Positions 22,117 through 36,192 of a stretch of 36,192 nucleotides of DNA are shown here, in pieces. The DNA comes from Priapulus caudatus (lineage: Eukaryota; Priapulida; Priapulimorpha; Priapulimorphida; Priapulidae): the NCBI RefSeq assembly GCF_000485595.1, contig NW_014577061.1, positions 1,739,628 to 1,775,819 of the forward strand, given 5' to 3'. Position 1 is the stretch's first letter. Each line of letters opens with the position of its first letter. The notes beneath the pieces were generated by a model, which did not search any database, was not told the origin of the DNA, and worked only from the letters and a program-made list of their open reading frames with translations. A program made the position numbers and the translations under genes.

Positions 22117-23425
22117 GGTAGGTAGGTGGAAAATCTTTTTTATTTTGTTTTGACAAGATGTGTGTATGTATATTGTTTTGTTTTAATCGGCCAATAAACT
22201 GTGTCGAGTAGCAGCGTTTTGGCGAGTCGGTCGGTAAAGGGGAAACAAGCACTATTTTATTTTAGGCCTAGTACAATAGCTGCACGATGGCTCTCACGGC
22301 AATTACACACCAAAGCAAGTGAAACGATGTTCACAAATGTCTGGGCCATTTGTAAAAACCTTAGATGACATGTTCTCGGATGTATGGGTGGTTTACATGA
22401 GGAACGCAGATCGTTTGATTTCCCTTGTTCGATCTATTGCGGATTTTAGTCACAGTCGGAATGATACAACATGGTGGCGAATTCATAAATTTGGTTTCAT
22501 TCGTCCCAAAAAGTTGCTGTAAGTGTAACCCCGTAAGTACCAAGCGCATCGTAGTGCACTGATGGTTACAAGAAGGATCATGTATACTGATTTATTTGGT
22601 ATACCACATGTGAAGTGTTTTTTGGCGATATTTGGCAAATAAGACAACTACGTGTTTAGCTGCAGCCAATGTGTGAAACGGTCTTCTAACCCTAGCAAGA
22701 CCGTTTCTTGGAGCTAGAGTTGACCATGATCATGCACACTGCCATAGCTCATTCATCTGTTGTCGTATGCACCCTGTGCATTTGTATGTGTTCCCAGCAC
22801 CATTCCAGCCCTGTCTGCCTACAGAAAACCCAAAATGCATCATGGTGATTTTTATCTGTTCAAGTTTGACTTGTTATCTTTTAAATTTAGTTTATATAAT
22901 TAATGGTAGCAATGATAAGATTAGCAAATTAGGATTAATGTTTAGAAGTTATTCTGTGAGTGTATAGTATACTTTTGTAAACTTCCTAATGGATATCAGA
23001 AAGCTGGAAACAGCAGAAAATATAAGTAATTTGCGTTATGTGCAAATAGGCCTGCAGTCACTTTGAATTTAATGAAAATGTGGCTAATTAGTTGGTGTTC
23101 AGTATAGTATTCATGAATTTAATATCATGTCATATTTTCCAATGTTCTTGCAGGAAGAGCATCCTTTCACCTTTGCCTGGAAAATTCAACTCTGTGACAC
23201 ATATCAGTATGTGTAAAACCAATGATCATTAAAACTCTAATAGCAGCCAGTATGCCTTGGACATAGGATGAGAAAGCTTTATTGAAAAGTTCGTACATGC
23301 TGAGCTGATTCTGGGAATCACTGGATCTGAGATATCATCTTGGTCATCACTATCTGCTATTATTTTTGTGCTAGCTTCTTTTAGCATACTGTATATGCTG
23401 GACCAGCAAGTTTCCAGTATTAAAC
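22117..23425 (+). other. Crk upstream region and 5' UTR
   Basis: The transcription start of Crk is not identifiable. The region holds a 62-codon meaningless frame at about 22337-22522 and a perfect 10-bp hairpin at 22676-22706 (AAACGGTCTT and its complement). The start codon at 23426 is preceded by AAAC, a fair initiation context. Confidence 0.4.
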
Positions 23426-31714
<8,289 letters not shown>

Positions 31715-32878
31715 CTGACTCCCCGTACGGAAAGCCCTGCAGATGCTTCGCGATGAGCATGTCATGATCAATCCTTGCTGCAACTGGATGCGGGCCGGCT
31801 ATTCCAGAATTCACCTGCCTGTGTGCCGAATGCTGAGGCTGTTCTGCTTTCGCTCACGACGCCGTGCACAGCAGCTGCTGCAAGTTTAGTGGGTAGAGCA
31901 AATTTGGATCAACTTGATATTCTCTATGACCCTGCACCATTGCTTCCTGGTATGTATAAATGAGTGGATCGAGGACCGTGGCAATATTTGTGCATATGCG
32001 CCATCGTGGTAATGGCGACATCTTACGAGTCACAGAGACGGCTTGCTGCACTGGTGCAGCACTCCGAGAAATGTGAAGTGAACAAAGTGTAGTGAAAGAG
32101 CTAATGCGATGGAGGTGTCTCTGCTTCACGTGATGATCGTTTGAGGTCGTTAGCAAGACCAGGAAGCCCCGCCATACATGTCAACCGGCGTGGAATTTGA
32201 GCACTGTAGCAATAACCACGATGGTTTTCCTGCGCCAAGCATGCAAATTGGTTTGCTATGCAGTGGTCTGTAGCACTCAGCCAGCATCCACGCAGACGGA
32301 CTAATGCCTGGAATTGCTGCTGTTCAGTGCCGTTCACATACAGGCTACTAGGAGAACAAGACTTGTCTGTGTGTGATCAGTTTCTTGCTAGGCTTCATTC
32401 GTTTATTTCACTCGGTGGACGAGTGAGAAAAAGGTGTCCGCGATGGCAGTTTTGTTTGCTTGCCCCCTATGTAATGCGTCGATTGCTTTAACTTCTCCAC
32501 GTTTTAGTTTGGAGAGCATGCAGAATGGAGAGACTTGATTTGCTTGGTTGCCAAATTCATGTGTTTGTAATTAGTTTTCACGATTCTTTGTGTTAAAAAG
32601 TGCCTACCTATGTTCTCCAACTACGTAGATTGTGATAACTTAATGCTGACTCCATGTTGCTCTAGTATTTCACGTGGTTTGTATCGTCGCTATTTTGCCA
32701 CTGGGTTGCTGAAACAGATTGACCAGTGGTAGTGTCTCCAGGGTTTTCAACAATCATTATAAGTATAACTATAGGTAGCATAATTATGTTGTTACATTAA
32801 CGACTGAATCATAATGTAAATACATGGCTACTTGTATATGCACTTGATATGAACCATTCAGCATACGTTGCTATAGCA

Positions 32879-32884
32879 AATAAA
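32879..32884 (+). terminator. Candidate Crk poly(A) signal AATAAA
   Basis: First exact AATAAA after the Crk stop, about 1.17 kb downstream, followed within about 35 bases by ATTTTATTGTGTAGTTTTT, a U/GU-rich element. Best candidate for the main 3' end. Confidence 0.55.
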
Positions 32885-34235
32885 CAGTTGTATAGGTTAT
32901 TTAAAGAATGAATTTTATTGTGTAGTTTTTACCATTTTTAGAGAGTATGTTGGACAACGTGCCAGTATGTTCTTTCCATTACGATAATTGTTGGAGTCTG
33001 TGTTGCTTAAGTTATTTCTGGTTGCAATGCAGAAAGAGGATATTCAATTATGTATTTTGCTGCATGTATAAATGGGATGCTGATATGTCAATGTACAAAT
33101 TACCAGTCGTTTATTAATTATGCGAAAATTCTGTCAACACTGGGCTGGCGATTTTGAAAGAAAGTACACCTTTCTCGTTATGGTACTGTGTCTATTTATG
33201 GCTGTGATTTCTACCAATTTATTGGGCATAATAATGGAGAGGTACAGAAGTAGGCTCGATACAGTTATTTGCGATATATGATGAGAATCTTGCATTCTTG
33301 TCTGCTGTAGTCTTAATTAAATGTTAAAGCTTTTTTTCTGAATGCCCAAACACTTACGACGGACAGACGCCAACAGAACGTCTTGTTGCAACAGTGCCTA
33401 ATGTTAACCGTTCATCTCAAACTCTGAAACTAGTTGCTTTCGGAATGTAAAGCATGAAAAAAAACTACAATATTTCATAGTTTGGGCTAACATTGTAGTG
33501 TCAAGAGTTATTTATGTTGTATAGCCAATGTTTCCAATTTTATGGTAACAACAGAGCAAATCATAGACATTTAGTGTGTGCATTTTTGCAGGAAAATCTA
33601 GCTGCATAACAAATGCATACTGAGAATAGGTAGCGTCTGCTTCATCGTGGTCTCGGTTGGATTGGTTACATTGAATTTTGCTGGTGTTTACGTATTTAAA
33701 CGTATCAGTAAAGTGAATGGTTATGCCTATTTGGGGTCTGTGCTGTGAGAATTAAGGTTAGATGTCACTGCGTATCAGTGCGCGCTGCTTATTCGTGCAT
33801 TATCAACCAGGTCATGCACGATCTAATGCTGTTGTGAGATTCGTGAACCTATTAAAATACCTATAAATGTTTACCCTGTGGCCCATTCCCTATGTTTGCC
33901 TAGGCGGGGACCGATGCTATGCTGGTTGTTGTAGCCTTCTGTGGGGCGTTTGATCGCGATGTAGATATTGACCAGGTCAGTTCACCTACGAATTTGGGCA
34001 AGGTATTGGTAACTATTGCAGTTTGAACATAACGAGTTTCAACATGTGCTTGTATTTGAACTATCCAATGATATCTCAGCGCTGGTAAGAAAAGATTGTG
34101 GGGCTTGTTCATATATTTAATTTAAATTTTCTTGAATATTTTATCAGTTGGGTGTGAGAAATTAATCTATTGTCAACAGAGGTGTGGATTGCTTGTCTAC
34201 CATAATCTATTTTAATTCGTATTGATGCTTTTAAT

Positions 34236-34241
34236 AATAAA
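34236..34241 (+). terminator. Candidate distal poly(A) signal AATAAA
   Basis: AATAAACTTTCCATCTTGTAA context; possible alternative 3' end. Confidence 0.3.
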
Positions 34242-34390
34242 CTTTCCATCTTGTAATTGAACTGGACATATTGCGGCAAAATTATGATATAATAATGGGG
34301 ATAAATAGAATAATGTACATATTTTAGTTGTAATTGTTAGAAAATGTTGTACTGCTTTATGATAGTTAATAGGTGTTGCATAACGTTTTA

Positions 34391-34396
34391 AATAAA
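34391..34396 (+). terminator. Candidate distal poly(A) signal AATAAA
   Basis: Followed by a U-rich stretch (TTCAATTTTTTTG) and GTGTATCAG. Confidence 0.3.
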
Positions 34397-34752
34397 TACC
34401 TGTTCAATTTTTTTGAAATTGTGTATCAGTTGCATATATTCAGCGCGGTTGTTTGTGTTCAGATTCTCTCACTTCTGAATTCATCCACGTGTAATGTTTT
34501 GGGGCCTGTGCAAAGCAAATGTAGCTGTATTATAGTAACACCTAATAAGGAGATATCGTGTTAGCTCTTTAATGACTAATATAGGTGTAGACTATAGTAT
34601 AGTACTAGGAAAAACTAAAATGAGGAATGAAAAGTAATCATGCCATGGTTTAGGTGCCTTCGTGGAAACAAACAGCATCATACTCATACTAGTATATATG
34701 GGGCTGCTAAAATAGACTATTCTGGATCTATGATAAATTCGCTCCACTCATT

Positions 34753-34800
34753 ATAGCATAAATATATACAAACGCGTGTGTTTGTATATATCTATGCTAT
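34753..34800. repeat. 21-bp hairpin with six-base loop
   Basis: ATAGCATAAATATATACAAAC at 34753-34773 (its first 20 bases: ATAGCATAAATATATACAAA) pairs with 34780-34800 with one mismatch. A degraded partial copy of the same stem-loop lies at about 34827-34875 (GCATAGATGTATACAA ... TTTGTATATATCTATG). Confidence 0.8.
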
Positions 34801-34914
34801 GGCCAAGCTATGGTCGTAAGTTGAAGCATAGATGTATACAATGTACAATACATATCTGTGTTTGTATATATCTATGGTTGAAGCCAATGAGCTACATATA
34901 GTCAGGTCCCTTAT

Positions 34915-35225
34915 AGCTTCATGATAGTGTATTAACTCTCATATCTCGCGAACGAATTGAGCTACATTTCTAAAATTCTAGGTACCTAGCTATAAACACA
35001 TCTCTCTATGGTCTCTGTAAATTTTGAGTTTATTGAAGCACGAATAGTTTAATTAATTACCAAAAATATACGCACGGTATCGTCATAGGATAATATACGC
35101 GCGGCTATGGCCCGTAGGATAGTGTACTAACTCTATCTCGCGAACGATTTGAGTTGCATTTTCTAAAATTCTAGATACCTATAGACACATGTCTTAGCTA
35201 TCTTTCTGTGAATATTTGAGTTTGA
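34915..35225. repeat. Diverged direct duplication, period about 198 bp
   Basis: GATAGTGTATTAACTC...TCTCGCGAACGA...CTAAAATTCTAGGTACCTA...TTGAGTTT at about 34924-35032 recurs at about 35119-35223 as GATAGTGTACTAACTC...TCTCGCGAACGA...CTAAAATTCTAGATACCTA...TTGAGTTT, with small indels. Confidence 0.8.
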
Positions 35226-35230
35226 TCCTC

Positions 35231-35231
35231 N
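35231..35231. other. Ambiguous base n
   Basis: A single n at the start of the (CA)n run, an assembly or base-calling uncertainty. Confidence 0.95.

Positions 35232-35276
<45 letters not shown>
35232..35276. repeat. (CA)n microsatellite
   Basis: About 22 uninterrupted CA units; irregular CACG/CGCG tract continues to about 35366. Confidence 0.92.
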
Positions 35277-35281
<5 letters not shown>

Positions 35282-35514
35282 TGCCCTAACGCACACGTAC
35301 GCACACACACTCGCACACACAGACATGCCCTCACGCACACGTACACACACGCGCGCGCGCGCGCGCAGACATGCCGGCCCATACATAGCCATGCACTGTT
35401 GGCCAGCCACCCGAGGGCAAGCCATCGTACTATTCTTACAGACGTCAATGTTAAAGGCCGTACCATTAATTACTTACATTTAATGATATCATGTTGTTTC
35501 TCTGCTTCCTACAG

Positions 35515-35546
35515 GATATGCATCTCAGTTCGTCTTAGGATGGACG
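35515..35546 (+). CDS. Possible 32-bp exon of an unidentified membrane protein
   Basis: Strong acceptor (GTTTCTCTGCTTCCTACAG, ending 35514) and a GTAAGA donor at 35547 bound 32 bases. Read so that it joins the next exon in phase 0, it gives an open YASQFVLGWT after two bases of a split codon. Too short to identify. Confidence 0.35.
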
Positions 35547-35821
35547 GTAAGACGATTAGATTAACAATGCTATTAGATTATCGATTCAGTCAGTTTGCTC
35601 AGATTTTATTACTGCCTGCCAACTTTCTCTAATTATACTTATGACAATACACACTAAACTCACTAAAGGAAACAAAGTATAATTTTATCTATATTGTAGT
35701 TTTGCTACGTACTATTGATATTCGTACTTATCTACTTTTTCGAGCGTAAACTACAATATATTTGCTCTGTGATACCCATGTTTAAACACCCCGCCGCCCC
35801 CGCGCATGCGCACTACCGCAG

Positions 35822-35971
35822 GAGACGGACGTCCATGGTTACATGATGTCGGTACTCGTGCCAGTGATAACGGGAATCAGCGGTGCTATCGTCATCATCG
35901 TCGTCATCTACGTGCTGCGTTACTGGCGACGACAACTCAACCACGTCCAACGAAAACGACCGCATCTAGGA
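35822..35971 (+). CDS. Probable exon with a single transmembrane segment (partial gene)
   Basis: Bounded by a CACTACCGCAG acceptor (ending 35821) and a strong GTGAGT donor (35972): 150 bases, 50 codons, no stop. The translation has a 20-odd residue hydrophobic run (SVLVPVITGISGAIVIIVVI, then YVL), followed at once by RYWRRQ and further basic residues: a type I transmembrane segment with stop-transfer. The family is not recognisable. The YWRRQ after the membrane is loosely reminiscent of discoidin-domain receptors, but that is only an impression. A GCGCATGCGC palindrome just upstream (about 35805-35814) raises the alternative that this is a first exon starting at one of the ATGs in MM. The gene continues beyond the right edge. 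Confidence 0.5.
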
Positions 35972-35997
35972 GTGAGTATAACTATGTACGACGAATG

Positions 35998-36072
35998 TAC
36001 GTGCGTGCGTGCGTGCGTGCGTGTGTGCGAATGTACGTGCATGCATGCATGTGCGCGTGCGTGCGTGCGTGT
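35998..36072. repeat. (GTGC)n microsatellite
   Basis: GTGC units with GT and CATG interruptions, in the intron after the transmembrane exon. Confidence 0.88.
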
Positions 36073-36096
36073 GTGCGTGTGTCCGTGCATGCATGT

Positions 36097-36172
<76 letters not shown>

Positions 36173-36192
36173 TATATATATATATATATATA
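36097..36192. repeat. (CA)n then (TA)n microsatellite at the window edge
   Basis: About 36 CA units to 36170 followed by TA units to the end of the window. Confidence 0.93.

Larger units (their letters stand above)
31715..34752 (+). other. Crk 3' UTR and downstream flank
   Basis: No coding signal after the stop; short frames here have no domain. Three exact AATAAA hexamers are listed separately. The real 3' end cannot be chosen from sequence alone. Confidence 0.5.

Noticed and set aside
22337-22522. 62-codon frame upstream of Crk starting MSGPFVKTLDD
   Set aside because: Considered as an upstream exon, but it ends in a stop and resembles no family I know.
35920-36170. Cys-Val repeat frames on the minus strand
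   Set aside because: Translation of the (CA)n array.

Overview
The window is genomic DNA from an invertebrate animal. The evidence is GT-AG introns, long AT-rich non-coding stretches full of (CA)n, (GA)n and (TA)n microsatellites, many short inverted-repeat elements with target-site duplications, and two recognisable metazoan developmental genes. The Crk protein looks closest (from memory, not a search) to arthropod Crk. A TTAGGG-type telomere-like patch and a Hunchback that keeps both N-terminal fingers also allow a non-insect protostome. I cannot name the species.

Layout. 1-8.3 kb: no convincing gene; microsatellites, a palindrome plus 310-bp-period tandem repeat (1968-2525) and a 358-bp hAT-like non-autonomous element (3033-3390). 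8331-11864: hunchback, with a 3' splice site in the 5' UTR and one intronless, very GC-rich 1162-codon CDS. 11.9-23.4 kb: probably a long hunchback 3' UTR and intergenic DNA with several hairpin elements, a possible isolated zinc-finger-like exon (14267-14365), a strong AATAAA at 16783 and a foldback element with a telomere-like core (21855-22111). 23426-31714: Crk adapter (SH2-SH3-SH3) in eight coding exons, all of which can be joined in frame to give 293 residues. Its introns hold at least four mobile elements, one nested in another. 31715-34.6 kb: Crk 3' UTR and flank with three candidate poly(A) signals. 34.75-36.2 kb: hairpins, a diverged direct duplication, and two probable exons of an unidentified single-pass membrane protein running off the right edge.

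Hunchback is a zinc-finger transcription factor in the nucleus. Crk is a cytoplasmic adapter joining phosphotyrosine proteins to proline-rich effectors. Both are on the + strand, about 11.6 kb apart, and nothing in the sequence suggests they work together.

The most unusual material is the set of short elements with CAGGG...CCCTG ends: 3033-3390, 23538-23962, 28246-28605 and 30397-30745. They share terminal architecture and 5- or 6-bp target duplications, but each carries its own private, reiterated subterminal motif. One is nested inside a different hAT-like element that has an 8-bp duplication (30282-30882).
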